The translations under genes and the position numbers were made by a program. 24,711 nt of DNA. It comes from Priapulus caudatus. Taxonomy: Eukaryota > Priapulida > Priapulimorpha > Priapulimorphida > Priapulidae. The stretch spans positions 92,084-116,794 of the forward strand of contig NW_014577995.1 of assembly GCF_000485595.1 (NCBI RefSeq), read 5' to 3'. Shown in pieces: positions 1 through 10,096 of the stretch. How positions within the stretch are numbered: the stretch's first letter is position 1; every line of letters starts with the position of its first letter. The notes under the pieces are model-generated. The model searched no databases. It was not told the DNA's origin and was given only the letters and a program-made list of their open reading frames with translations.

Positions 1-352
1 ATAAATAAATAAAAAAAAAAAATAAAAAAAATACACCATAGCAGCCGCTCATTGCTGCTGCTCGCTCACATGTACACGCTCGCTGGCTGACGCGCTAATA
101 TCGATCGTGCGAACACACAAACACACTAACACACAAGAGCAATCACATAACCTCCTCCAACTCCGTTGGGCGGAGGTAATTACAGACAGTGCGTAGGCTA
201 GTCATTGAGCGTAAACACATACTATAGCATAGGCTATAGCCCAGCAGTAAAAAGTGGCAACACTTAGGGCACAGACGCTTAGTAGTTTTTTTAAATATAA
301 AATTTTTCATTACTATTTTTAATTTAGAATTTATATTGACTTGATCTTTCAG
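1..352. other. Upstream of first visible PLK4 exon
   Basis: A-rich at the left edge, then AT-rich non-coding DNA up to the acceptor TTGATCTTTCAG at 352. I see no open frame with a donor that would supply the missing PLK4 N-terminus, so this is taken as intron. Confidence 0.6.
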
Positions 353-2893
353 CACTACCAGGTGCTCAACCTTTTAGGCAAAGGAGGATTCGCATGTGTC
401 TACAAAGCAAGATGTCTCAACACTGGACAACTCGTAGCAATCAAGATGGTAAGATAATCTGCTACCATGACTAAAAATTTGGCTTAAATTCAGAAATCCT
501 TTAAACTAAATTCAAGCTGAGTATGAATTTATGCTTATTGGAAAGCACACGTGTGTAATAATTTAGTCAATGTGAGATATTACATTATTATGCATAATTA
601 TTGTGTGGGTAATATAGCTTATTTACTTAAATAGATAGACAAGAAGCTTATGCAAGCTTCGGGAATGGTTACACGTGTACGGAAAGAAGTCGAGATACAT
701 TCCCGGCTCAAGCATCCTTCAATACTTGAGGTAAAATTAACACGGCATAATTATTTAATCTTCTTCAGTCTTGTATAATTATTTGTAGCAGTAGTGGTAG
801 TAATTGCATACTGGTAGGAGCAGTAGTGATGTAGTGTTACTGGTATCATGGGATCTTTGTGATGCTCATGTAAGTAACAATAATGTAATAAGGAAATGGC
901 TAACAGTAAATCATTATTACTAGATTAATTTGTCAGTGGTACTATGGCACATGCCATAGGAAAAATGGTGTGACCCCTAGTTTTTTCCAACACTTGATGA
1001 AATAATTCTCACCATATCCATCTAGTTGTTTACGTACTTTGAGGACAACAACTATGTCTACCTGGTGATTGAGATGTGCCATAATGGAGAGTTACATAGA
1101 TACCTGAAAAGCAACTGCAGGGTGCTCTCTGAGGATGAAGGTAAAACTGGATCTATCCTGTATAGCAACTCTCTCTCCTTGTCTATGTGTTTCTTTGGGA
1201 CCAAAAATAATTAATGTTTTCCCTGTTCTTCATTATCCTGTCAAGCAATATCTTACAAGTGAAGGATACAATGCGGTATTTCGTAATACATTACTCCACG
1301 ATATATATATATATTTACTTTATCACGTGTCATGATAGTGATGGAACTTCTGACATAATTGTTTCCAGTGTTGCCTTTCCTTACGTGAGCTAACTAACTA
1401 TGGTAACTGATGCCAACTTTGTTGCATTGCAGCGCGGCACTGTGTTCGTCAGGTCGTGCAGGGAATGTTCTATCTACACTCACATGGCATCGTGCATCGT
1501 GACCTCACGCTCGCAAACCTGCTGCTCACCCGTGACATGAACGTTGTACGTAATCCATTACATGAATGTTGTCGATGTTGTTAATAAATGCCACTTGTTA
1601 GAATGCGTGGCCAATATGTCTGCTAATCCATGGTAATGCATATGTACGTCATGTTTGTTTATGAATTTAATCGCAGGTATTTGGTTTTTATAGTAGTAAC
1701 AGGAAGTGCAAAACCCATTAGAGTATAATGTCCATCCATTACGTTGTCTCGCTCTTGTTTGTAGAGAGGTATTAGCTCAGGGTGACTACCACTGCGGTGA
1801 TTTCGAGACATTCTCCTCTCGTGATAACTTGCCTGAATGTAACTGTTGAGCGTCGTGTGTCGATGTTGTTGCCTAATTGTGTGGTTTCATACTGTGAGCA
1901 GAAAATCGCCGATTTCGGACTAGCGACGCAGCTGAGTGTCCCCGACGAGAAGCACTTCACCATGTGCGGCACGCCAAACTACATCTCACCGTAAGTGCTG
2001 TACGTGGAAGTTCCGTATGCGCTGTACACAAAGCCAAGCATTAATCTATGATGCGTTGCAAAGCATAGATTCAAAGTAGTAAGGACTGTCCCCAGGGAGA
2101 TAGCTAGCAGAGGCGCGCACGGTTGTAATGTGGTGTTGATTGCTCTGTGCAGGGAGATAGCTAGTAGAGGCGCGCACGGTTGTAATGTGGTGTTGATTGC
2201 TCTGTGCAGGGAGATAGCGAGCAGAGGCGCGCACAGTCGTAATGTGGTGTTGATTGCTCTGTGCAGGGAGATAGCTAGCAGAGGCGCGCATGGCTTGGAG
2301 GCGGACGTGTGGAGCCTGGGATGCATGCTCTACACCATGCTGGTCGGCAAACCTCCATTCGACACGGACGGAGTGAGAACGACGCTGAATCGTGTTGTCG
2401 TGGGCAACTACGAGCTTCCAACATCTCTCTCGTCGCAGGCGAAGAATCTCATACAGGCGCTGCTGCGTAAAAACCCAAAGGAGCGGCTTAAGCTGACAGG
2501 TAAGGCATCCTACAGAGTTTCTGCCATATACGCTCGAGTAGAAACTGTCAGTGCTGGCTCAGTATTGCGGAAGTCTGCGTAGTTAATATTTTAAGGCATT
2601 GTACAGAAATAGCGATGGAGCAGGAGAATGATTCAGGGATCACCGATAATTCTCGTGGGCAGCAATTGAAACGACTGCTTTTAGTTTTTTGCCCTAATCT
2701 TTACCGTTCATCAATAAATATAGAGATTCGGTACACACTATGTGTACGTAGATAACAGAAATATATTGTAGTATTTCGTCGCTATTAATCCTGAGGACAA
2801 CTATATCGTCGATAATCTCCTGTTTGCATTACAGCCATTGTGGACCATCCATTCATGAAGATGCATGGGATGGAAGAGAATAGTAGAGGCCGG
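353..2893 (+). other. PLK4: PLK4 kinase domain, exons 1-7
   Basis: This is the complete catalytic domain except for its first few residues. Visible in order are the glycine loop GKGGFACV (377-400), the ATP-anchoring lysine in VAIK (codon at 443), the [10 protein letters not shown] catalytic loop (Asp codon at 1501), DFG as ADFGLA (Asp codon at 1911), the activation loop [13 protein letters not shown] with the Thr equivalent to the autophosphorylated T-loop residue at codon 1959, the DVWSLGCML helix, and the closing DHPFM motif. All catalytic residues are present, so the kinase should be active. The SP|E junction of the APE-like motif is split by intron 5, whose 3' end is duplicated in tandem. 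The end of exon 7 is ambiguous because three in-phase GT sites follow each other at 2894, 2906 and 2915. Confidence 0.93.
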
Positions 2894-5800
2894 GTATTTA
2901 TGATTGTATTCTCTGTAAAACATCCACTGATCGACTATTCTGACCAACCGTGATCTTAGCTTTAATAATAATAAATGTAAAACTATAGTTTTTGCTTGGC
3001 AGTACATATGTAGCCTTGCCAAATCTGTATCATTCTGATGAGTATATAAATAGCATGCCACAGAGTAATGCTACTGATAAAATTTAAAAATTAACATGGC
3101 TTCAACGTTACTATTTTCAGAGGGCAGTAGAACATTCCATCGACAGCGGACAGGGAACGATGTCAACCACTACGACACATACATCAAGTTCTCGCTCACG
3201 CCCTCTAGCGGTACATCCGCCATCTAACCTACCGACCTTGACCTCATATTCAGATGAGCCACAGTCTACTCACAGCCATAGGTTCGTTTATCAAGCCTTA
3301 TTATCGAGCGTTATCTACAGTAATACTGCAGGCACGTTGTCAGTGTGTTATTCTGTGCAGCCCCACGAATTAAGCTCCCTAACTCCATCATTATCCTCAC
3401 CACCAGAGGGTGTGAGTGTACACTTTATATTAAACGAACTTTCAGATCACATGATAGGTGGAGTTCTCACGAGCGATTGAGAGGGCACAGCGAGGATAAA
3501 ACCTGCAGACAACCACTGGCACAGGTCAACAATCGAGGGTCAACGTCCGGTTCAGCATATAGTAGACATCCACCTTCACCACCTGTCAGGTTGAAATCAA
3601 GGTAGGAATTAAAATAAATTCTATATAAAAGGTTTCTTGAGAAATGGTTAAAGAATGGAAATATATGCATTTAAATTTAGCTAGTGTTAATGAATTTTGT
3701 GTTGCTAGCAGTAGCATGACTTGCTTCTATTCCTTTCTTATTCTTCATGGATTCCATTCTATTTCTTACACACAGCAGCTTGTATTATAGCCTGCTTATA
3801 AGGTAAATTCCCCTTTATAGTTATACTTATAGTTACACGTATACATATATTATATGTATAATATAATTATGATTACTTATTATATACTATATGTGTACTT
3901 ATACTTGTAGTATATTATTATATTACAGCAACAAGGAAAATCGTGCTCCCTCCAGCAGTGAAGCATTTCGCTCTCCCCTCATGTCTGTTGAGGACATCCT
4001 AAAGAAGATCAACACGTCCCTGTCATCTGCCAGCCTCGACAATCGCTCCACACACTCGAAGCACCGGCTCGTCGCCGACGACGACAAGGGAGGCTCCATC
4101 TACAGGCCGCGTTGCAACGGTGACGCAGATCCCCACCGGTCCCGATGTGCCGTCGACGCGTCGTCTCACAGTCGCCATGACGATCACATGAGTGAGATGA
4201 AGCAGGCCGGTGATTACAGTGATGGTAGACAGGTGCACGCGACGACACGGCAGTGGGAGACAAATTCCCGGGACGGCCGGCAGGCGACTGGTAACAACAC
4301 CCAACGTGCGCCCTCCTCCTCTGATAAGCACTCAGCGGAAAGCGGGGATCCATGGACGAAGAACCGGGAGACGTGTGCCCAGGAGGAGTCCAGGAGTCGA
4401 TCCCTGCTCCGGGACACTTCCAATCGCGATCACGCCAGCGGCGGTCAATTGTCTCGAGACGTAGGTGGCGCCGCGTTTGGTGGCAGGAGGCGGGAGGTGT
4501 CCCGGGAAGGCATGCTAGCCGTCAGCACTCAGGATCCTCTCCCGTCCTCGTGCGACGCTGCGACTGACCGGATTCTTCCCCCGACGAGGACGGGATCACC
4601 CGCCGATGTTTCTGCCAGATGCGCCGTCAGAGACGAGCCACCAGGGGGCGGCGGCGACGTGGGTCTGAAAGGCATGACGTCACCGCTGAATGCGCGGCGC
4701 CTGCGGCCGACTCGCCAGCGCACGAAGAACGCCATGGTAGGCATCAATGCTGCTGCAGACACAATCGCAGATACAATTACCCACAGAATGCCAAATTACT
4801 GGAGTCGGTGTGACGTTGCCACGTTTATTTTTGTGACTCTTGTTGAATTCTTGTTACTGATTCCACTGTTCTTCCCAGATCATGTTGACGGTTGTAGTGG
4901 GTCTTCAAAGTTTATAGGTACTTATTTTGCCAAAAAAAATAAGGGCCCTTATTAGTCTCATTTTTGTTGAAATATTGGAGAGAAAAGTATTAGTCCTTTT
5001 TTTTCGGACTTACTGTCTCGATCTGGTAAGTAATTGTTGTATATATATATGAATATTGAATATCTTGCTGCATGCAAATTGTGTATATATGATTATTAGT
5101 GTCGGTGATCTATGCCAGATATCGCGTAAAAGTTTATTTTGGCCTCGAAAGGTCTTATAGGTCCTTTTTCACGATGTTTGTTTTTTTCTTGACTCCTATG
5201 AACCCTGGTTAAACGATAGTAACTAGCTTGGGATAGCAGCGGCGTTGCACTAGTTGTTACTGCTTCCAGTCGCCCGCAAAGAAACGCAGTTTTGGGTTTG
5301 ATTTCGCTTGATCTGTTGATTGTCGTCATTGTCTGTTTTTTCTCGTTTCGGTGTTCGTTGCCGCTTCTTCAAATGTGATCAATTTATCTACTATGTGCCC
5401 TCTACGTGATTCGTTTCATGTTCTCTTCTTCTCTTCTTGTTACGTTCTGTGTAGTGAGTTGTTTGTGCTCTGCTCTGTGTGTATGAGGCCTACTACAGTG
5501 AGTTGTTTGTTCTCTGCTCTGTGTGTATGCGGCCTACTACAGTGAGTTGTTTGTGCTCTGCTCTGTGTGTATGCGGCCTACTACAGTGAGTTGGTGATGG
5601 TTTGCTGTGCAGCGTGGAGGCATCAGCGGAGACGGTCGGATGGGTGTGTGTGGTAGTTCCTGCGTGCCGGGCAGGCGCAAGGACCGTTTCGAGGTCTGAG
5701 GAATTTTATTCCGAGGATCTGAGCGTGAGCGGCTGTATGGCCGTGATACGGGTCATGGCCGACATGATGCAGCTGTATGGGTAGCATCATAGGTGTTGTG

Positions 5801-8800
5801 GTTGCTAAAGCCAGCTGTCATGGTAGCCAATCATAGGTGTTGTGGTTGCTAAAGCCAGCTGTCATGGTAGCCAATCATAGGTGTTGTGGTTGCTAAAGCC
5901 AGCTGTCATGGTAGCCAATCATATGTGTCGTGGTTGCTATTGCTAAAGCCAGCTGCCATGGTAACCAATTGCAGGTGTCATGGCTGCTGATGCCATCCGA
6001 CTTGAATACTTGTCTTTCACAGTAATGTCATTATTTTTACTGCTACTGTTCTAAAAATGATAGCAGGATTCAAGCTATCAGTAAGGTAACAAGACTGTTC
6101 TGTTATTATATTTAATGCAAGTTTATGTGTGACTGCTTAGTCTTATTTACTGGAGACAGATGTTGTGAGCTGTACATGTAAGCATTCAAGAGTGTCTGAG
6201 TTTTGTTTGACATGTACTTATCACGCAGTCTTCTCATTGTTTTAGATCACCATTAATCATCCCAACAAAGGCAAGGGGGTGTTACTGGCAGATAAGCCAC
6301 CTAGTCCACCTCCCAGCTCCCCGACCAGCAAATTTCAGTATGCAAGTCTGCCCAGTAAACTATGGAAGAAGTATATCTACGCAGCCAGGTTAGTTGCTCT
6401 GCTTAATCTCACATATAAATGGGTGGTCATAGCACTTTCAGATTAGCTTTCTTTGACATAATACATGTAGTTTCATCGTCGTATCTGCTTTCTTATAGTT
6501 GCTGTTAAGGTATGAGCTGTTTAAAATGTTGTGTAGATTTGTGAAACTTGTACGAGCGAAGACACCCAAGGTGACCTTCTACAGCAGCGCAACCAAGTGC
6601 ATGCTCATGGAGAACTCCCCTGATGCAGATTTCGAGGCTTGCTTCTATAATGGTTCGTGATTCCTTGAGAAGGATGACATGTGCACACAAGCTGCGCCCC
6701 ATTCTTTGATAGTCGCTGTGTTTTCTTGTGTTCTCGTGGCAATTTAACGCCCTACACGTTTTGATCAGATTCAGGTAATCAACCTAGCCTTCTGAGATAA
6801 TCTAATCACATTCCCTTGGAAGCTGTTACTAGGGCTGAAGGTAGTGCTTTAGTTACAATTCGCTGTGCGCGTGTAAAAAACATATATAAACTGGTCTGGC
6901 TTGACCTATCTAGTAACGCTGAAAGGGTCGTTGTCATATCAGGTACTACATATATGTACCCGAAATACATATATGTATACACAAAGTATACCAGACTTGT
7001 ACTACAGAAGTGTACCCTAACCCTAACCCTAACCCTAACCCTAACCCTAACCCTAAACACAGGGTACATATATGCTGAGAAGATACAGGTCTGGTATACA
7101 TATATGTACCTCGGGTACATATATGTAGTACCTGATACGACAACGACCCTTTCAGCGTTACTAGGTAGGTCAAGCTAGACCAGTTTATATATGTTTTTTA
7201 CACGCGCACAGCGAATTGCCGAATTAGCCACACATTCTTGCCAAGCATTGTGTTTAGTTTTAGAATGCCCTCGGCCCCTCACAACAATAAGAAACATGTT
7301 CAAGAATACACAACATATCCAACGGATGGATCACTTACGTGCAGTTTTATTCTGTAGGTGCAAAGGTGACACAGACTGGGACGAAGACCAAGATAATAGA
7401 AGTGGATGGGCAGCTGGTGACAGTGGAGTTAGATGTTCACTCGTTGTCATCGCACACCAGGGGGCTCTACGATCACACAGTTGAGGTGCATGAACAACCT
7501 TTATAAGTGATATATTATACGAGCATTATGCAGTTTTGAGCAACATAACACACGTGTTAGCTCTGTCAGCACTGTTAGGACAGCTGAGTCTGCGGAGGAA
7601 TGTTATGATGTTTATTTATTCGTTGCCATGGTTTCAGTGTCGGCAGCACTGTATGGATGTGGAGTCGGCACTCGAACACATCCAGCTGAGGACCGGCCAG
7701 GACTGCTTTCCCGTCATCGTCGGGCGTCGGCCGACCCCAGTTCACCGTGGCGATGACATCAATGCGAGATGTGGCAACAACAGAACATCACTGGTGGATA
7801 CACGGCGATCCAGCCGAATTCAGACCTCTCCTAGCATAGCGTTGCCCACAGTAAGTGCTGCCTCATCCCCTTACTTAGGTATTCATTAGTAAATTATATT
7901 ATCAATAATAGTAATTATAATTAATAATTAATTAATAGCAATTGTTGGTAATATTAATAATACTAATAGTCTGACAGTCAGCTTGGCTTAACCCACATCG
8001 ATCAGTATTCTTTCTTCAATTTTTTAAACATTTGATTTTACTTGTGTCAGCATTATTTTTCGAAATGTGATACACTGCTGTGTAGTTAGCCCGACGAGGC
8101 TGTGCGACTGATTGTCTATACTGATTGTCTACGGGTCTTCTAACCCTAGCAAGACCGTTTCTTGGAGCTACTGTGTAGTAAGTGCCAATACTTGGCAGAT
8201 GAGATCATTCGAGGGCACAATTCTCAGCACAACAACGACGCAAAACAATGGAACGCCCTCGGTACCCTCGCACCTCGCCGACAAGAGAGTGCTGCCACCT
8301 GGCGATGAAAAGGGGCGCCACCAATCGCAGCACTCCGGTAGCGCGCAGCGGAGACGGTCGTTGAGCACAAGCAGAGTGGTCAGACAAGTGTTTGTGCCGG
8401 ACATCGGCTGGGCCTCCCAGGTGAGTGACCTCACTGAGCCTCCATGATCGACCGTGCATCCATCCGATGGTCACTGTGCGGATCCTGGCTGCGCACCCTC
8501 CGCTGCTGAGTCTGGCAATAGTTTTCCATACAGCTATAACCAACCTGTGTTAGTGGCCACTTCAATAGAATGAACACCTGCATATAAAGGACACACCCTC
8601 CATCGTTTCCGTTGAGCGTAACTCGTACAGTAAATTCACCTTTATAGAATGGTCGTCTGTCTATAAAAGACACTTTTTGACATTTCCTTTAGGTGGCTTT
8701 TGTATGCAGGTTTGGTTGTATGACCAACTGTTTGATTACCATAAATTGTCAGTCACACACGCGTCGCCGTGGTATTTCGGTTCAGTAGTCGTCGTCGTAC

Positions 8801-9616
8801 TTGCTCAAGCTCTCTGCTCGGACACTGAGCAGTGAGCTTGCTTTATTCCCTCGTCCTCATACACACTTGGTTTCTCTGCACAGACATCTAGCGGTGAGGT
8901 GAAGGTACTGTTTAATGGAGGAACGCAGCTGAGTGTGGAGGCATCCAGTGCCATGGTTACGTACACCGACTCGTCTGCCATCACGACCAGGTGAGTGTAC
9001 GTCGCTAGCAACAACAGGGTGTTAGCCAGGAACAAAAATCAGGGAGTCTCACCATCTGAGCGAAGTGAGGATGCTGCGGGCACGAAGCACCCTTGGGGGA
9101 AAAACCGACGATTTTATTTTAATGGTGTAAAATTGGGCCACCCTCATGCCCTCTATCAAATTCCATCCGTCTCATCCAAGAATAGGCCGTCCAAAAGACG
9201 GGTAGACGAGTCTCTGGCTAACACACCGAGTGCCAACCATGCAGAATTAGCCCCTAACTAAGCATAGCCAGCCCCCAACCACACACACAGCTACCGTACG
9301 ACAGTTACTTATCTCTGTTAGATGTAAGATTCACTAGACTTTGAGCTACTGTTGGAAGTCGTGACATTAAGTTGGTTGCATATTGATTTCGAATTATAGA
9401 GAATAGATGTTACGGTAGATTAGTAGAGGTTATGTCTATCAGCCTGTGCTACTGTAAGCGTTTGTTAAGGTTATAGCAGAGGTTGTGTAGAGTGCACCGT
9501 GTTGTGTTATGTGTTCGTTTAGGTACGCGCAGGGAGACAAGCTGCCGGAGCATGTTCGTGTGAAGCTGGCCCAGATGCCCAGCGTCGTTGACCTCCTTGT
9601 TAATTCTCCTGCGTGA
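353..9616 (+). CDS. PLK4: Polo-like kinase 4 (PLK4/SAK), multi-exon, 5' end missing
   Basis: Serine/threonine kinase that licenses centriole duplication at the centrosome. I read these exons by homology to animal PLK4 and by GT-AG boundaries with matching phases: 353-448, 635-730, 1026-1140, 1433-1545, 1902-1990, 2267-2499, 2835-2893 (or to 2914), 3121-3281, 3446-3601, 3929-4736, 5613-about 5742 (uncertain), 6246-6388, 6537-6652, 7358-7485, 7638-7850, 8199-8420, 8884-8990, 9523-9616 (TGA). The sum is about 1,020 residues, close to the 970 of human PLK4. The first readable residues ([13 protein letters not shown]) match the start of the kinase domain, so a short exon with the ATG lies upstream and was not found in 1-352. 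The order kinase, degron, linker, cryptic polo box, C-terminal polo box is diagnostic for PLK4 rather than PLK1-3. Two donors are GTTCGT (3282 and 6653), which is a weak consensus. Family assignment is essentially certain; single boundaries at exons 7, 10 and 11 are not. Confidence 0.95.
2096..2286 (+). repeat. 57-bp tandem repeat of the intron 5/exon 6 splice junction
   Basis: There are three full 57-bp units (2096-2152, 2153-2209, 2210-2266) followed by a partial fourth that is the real start of exon 6 (2267). Each unit holds the first bases of exon 6 (encoding EIASRGAH) plus about 30 bases of intron ending in TGCTCTGTGCAG. Acceptor-like AGs therefore occur at 2095, 2152, 2209 and 2266. The last three share the same upstream sequence; the first is preceded by a different, poorer context. 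Because 57 is a multiple of three and no unit contains a stop in the exon frame, each upstream acceptor would add 19 residues per unit. The units differ at four positions; the third unit carries three of these changes. Confidence 0.95.
3142..3159 (+). other. PLK4: PLK4 DSGxxT phosphodegron
   Basis: Codons for DSGQGT sit just after the kinase domain in the context [12 protein letters not shown]. In animal PLK4 this conserved DSGxxT motif is autophosphorylated in trans and bound by the SCF F-box protein beta-TrCP/Slimb, which limits PLK4 level and prevents extra centrioles. The Ser, Gly and Thr are all intact, so the same self-destruction circuit is expected here. The motif is seen directly; its use is inferred from the family. 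Confidence 0.9.
3929..4736 (+). other. PLK4: PLK4 linker, exon 10, with KEN box
   Basis: Long GC-rich exon encoding about 270 low-complexity, Ser/Arg/Asp-rich residues between the kinase and the cryptic polo box. It opens with NKENRAP, a textbook KEN box followed by Pro (AAG-GAA-AAT at 3933-3941), then a short helix-like stretch (VEDILKKIN). It ends with [20 protein letters not shown], which matches the conserved entry into polo box 1 in other PLK4 proteins. The frame stays open beyond 4736 but the match stops there, so I place the donor at ATG|GTAGGC. Confidence 0.85.
4737..5612 (+). other. PLK4 intron 10 with 44-bp tandem array
   Basis: The left part is AT-rich without recognisable coding sequence beyond a run-on of the exon 10 frame. 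A 44-bp tandem array follows at 5453-5592. The unit contains CTGCTCTGTGTGTATG and CCTACTACAG, and starts recur at 5453, 5497, 5541 and 5585. It ends about 20 bases before the acceptor chosen for exon 11, and each unit contains an acceptor-like CTACAG. Confidence 0.7.
5453..5592. repeat. 44-bp tandem repeat, about 3.2 copies
   Basis: Nearly identical units of 44 bp (agtgagttgtttg phase at 5453, 5497, 5541, 5585) with only single-base differences, immediately upstream of the putative polo box 1 exon. Confidence 0.92.
5613..5742 (+). other. PLK4: Probable PLK4 cryptic polo box 1 exon (boundaries unresolved)
   Basis: Exon 12 begins [11 protein letters not shown], which in other PLK4 proteins is preceded by about 35 residues of polo box 1, so an exon must lie between 4737 and 6245. 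The only good candidate starts after TTTGCTGTGCAG at 5612. Read with C as the third base of a codon, it gives a frame containing VCVVV and [13 protein letters not shown], which aligns weakly with the family pattern VCVEL and EYVKEVLQISSDG. Possible donors are AGC|GTGAGC (after 5724, strong) and GCC|GTGATA (after 5742). This frame does not match the phase 0 end of exon 10 at 4736. It would fit a weak donor at 4807 or an unseen small exon. The phase 0 frame stops at a TGA at 5696-5698. Confidence 0.45.
5755..5995. repeat. 44-bp tandem repeat, about 5 copies
   Basis: Units containing GGTGTTGTGGTTGCTAAAGC and CAGCTGTCATGGTAGCCAAT. Clean 44-bp spacing at 5791, 5835, 5879 and 5923, then a fifth copy 50 bp on with a 6-bp insertion. 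A degenerate copy (atgcagctgtatgggtagc) precedes the array and overlaps the 3' side of the putative exon 11, so the exon edge is partly built from repeat. Confidence 0.9.
6856..7218. mobile_element. Foldback element with telomere-like core in PLK4 intron 13
   Basis: Near-perfect inverted arms of over 100 bp: left from CAATTCGCTGTGCGCGTG (6856) through GTACTACATATATGTACCC (about 6962), right its reverse complement ending GCGAATTG at 7218. The centre holds seven exact CCCTAA units (7015-7056) flanked by further ATATATGTA palindromes. There is no coding capacity, so this is a non-autonomous foldback/MITE-type element. The target duplication is not certain; TTA occurs close to both ends. It lies wholly within intron 13 and would form a very stable hairpin in the pre-mRNA. 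Confidence 0.85.
7015..7056. repeat. Interstitial telomere-like (CCCTAA)7
   Basis: Seven perfect hexamers, identical to the common animal telomere repeat (TTAGGG on the other strand), placed at the centre of the surrounding inverted repeat. Confidence 0.97.
8199..9616 (+). other. PLK4: PLK4 C-terminal polo box (PB3), exons 16-18
   Basis: Exon 16 (8199-8420) starts ATGAGATCATTC after TTGGCAG and ends [11 protein letters not shown]; exon 17 (8884-8990) encodes [19 protein letters not shown]; exon 18 (9523-9616) encodes [15 protein letters not shown] and ends in TGA at 9614-9616. This matches the single C-terminal polo box that in animals binds STIL/Ana2 and relieves autoinhibition. All three exon phases agree (0, 0, then 2 completed by G). 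Intron 16 is 463 bp and intron 17 is 532 bp. Confidence 0.93.
9019..9224. mobile_element. Possible small MITE in PLK4 intron 17
   Basis: A 206-bp segment bounded by the inverted 11-mer GTGTTAGCCAG (9019-9029) and CTGGCTAACAC (9214-9224), within intron 17 (8991-9522). No clear target duplication. An open frame running through it has no recognisable similarity and is taken as chance. Confidence 0.45.
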
Positions 9617-10090
9617 TCGATCACATGACTTCGCATTTATCAAACCATCGCAGCATCCATGTTAGGAGTTACCCACGGTAGTTAACGTACGTGCCAGGAG
9701 TTATCACGAGGGTTAATGTACATCAGGCACGGTAGTTATTATAATGCTAGCAGTTAACACAATGCCAGGAGTTAGTACTAGTATCTAAATAGTGTGTAAT
9801 TAACTAGAATTATTGTATGTATCATATATTTTAATGAATGTCATGTCTTATTATTGTTGAATGCACAATTTTTTTAGAGTAATACGTGTTAGCTAGTGTG
9901 GGTACAATGATTGCCAGCGTAAAACATTGCATTTATATAGATTTGACAAACTGTTTGCGCTATGAATTTTTGTTACATTAAAAATGTATAGCATTTTTGA
10001 CACAAAAGGCATTTTTAAATTATTTGCAATTAAATGTCTATTATAAAACCATCCCACTCTTAATGATCATGGATTTTCCACTTCTTTTAA

Positions 10091-10096
10091 AATAAA
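10091..10096 (+). terminator. Candidate PLK4 polyadenylation signal
   Basis: First canonical AATAAA found downstream of the PLK4 stop codon, about 475 bases into the presumed 3' UTR. ATTAAA variants occur earlier (about 9978 and 10029). Confidence 0.4.

Larger units (their letters stand above)
6246..7850 (+). other. PLK4: PLK4 cryptic polo box, exons 12-15
   Basis: Exons 12 (6246-6388), 13 (6537-6652), 14 (7358-7485) and 15 (7638-7850). Recognisable blocks are [56 protein letters not shown] and [10 protein letters not shown], all strongly conserved in animal PLK4. The cryptic polo box dimerises and binds the centriolar receptors (CEP152/Asterless, CEP192) that bring the kinase to the centriole. 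Intron 13 (6653-7357) carries a foldback element with a telomere-like core. Exon 15 ends in a Ser/Arg-rich linker leading to the last polo box. Confidence 0.92.

Noticed and set aside
1979-2326. 115-codon repetitive open frame on the - strand
   Set aside because: Antisense shadow of the 57-bp repeat at the PLK4 exon 6 border.
4737-4955. Continuation of the PLK4 exon 10 frame into a hydrophobic segment ([18 protein letters not shown]) that would give a truncated, membrane-anchored kinase
   Set aside because: The family match stops exactly at a GT donor, base composition shifts to AT-rich intron, and the polo boxes continue downstream. It is best read as intron run-on unless intron-retaining transcripts are found.
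8995-9261. 88-codon open frame between PLK4 exons 17 and 18
   Set aside because: Lies in an intron, overlaps a short segment with inverted ends, and shows no recognisable protein features.
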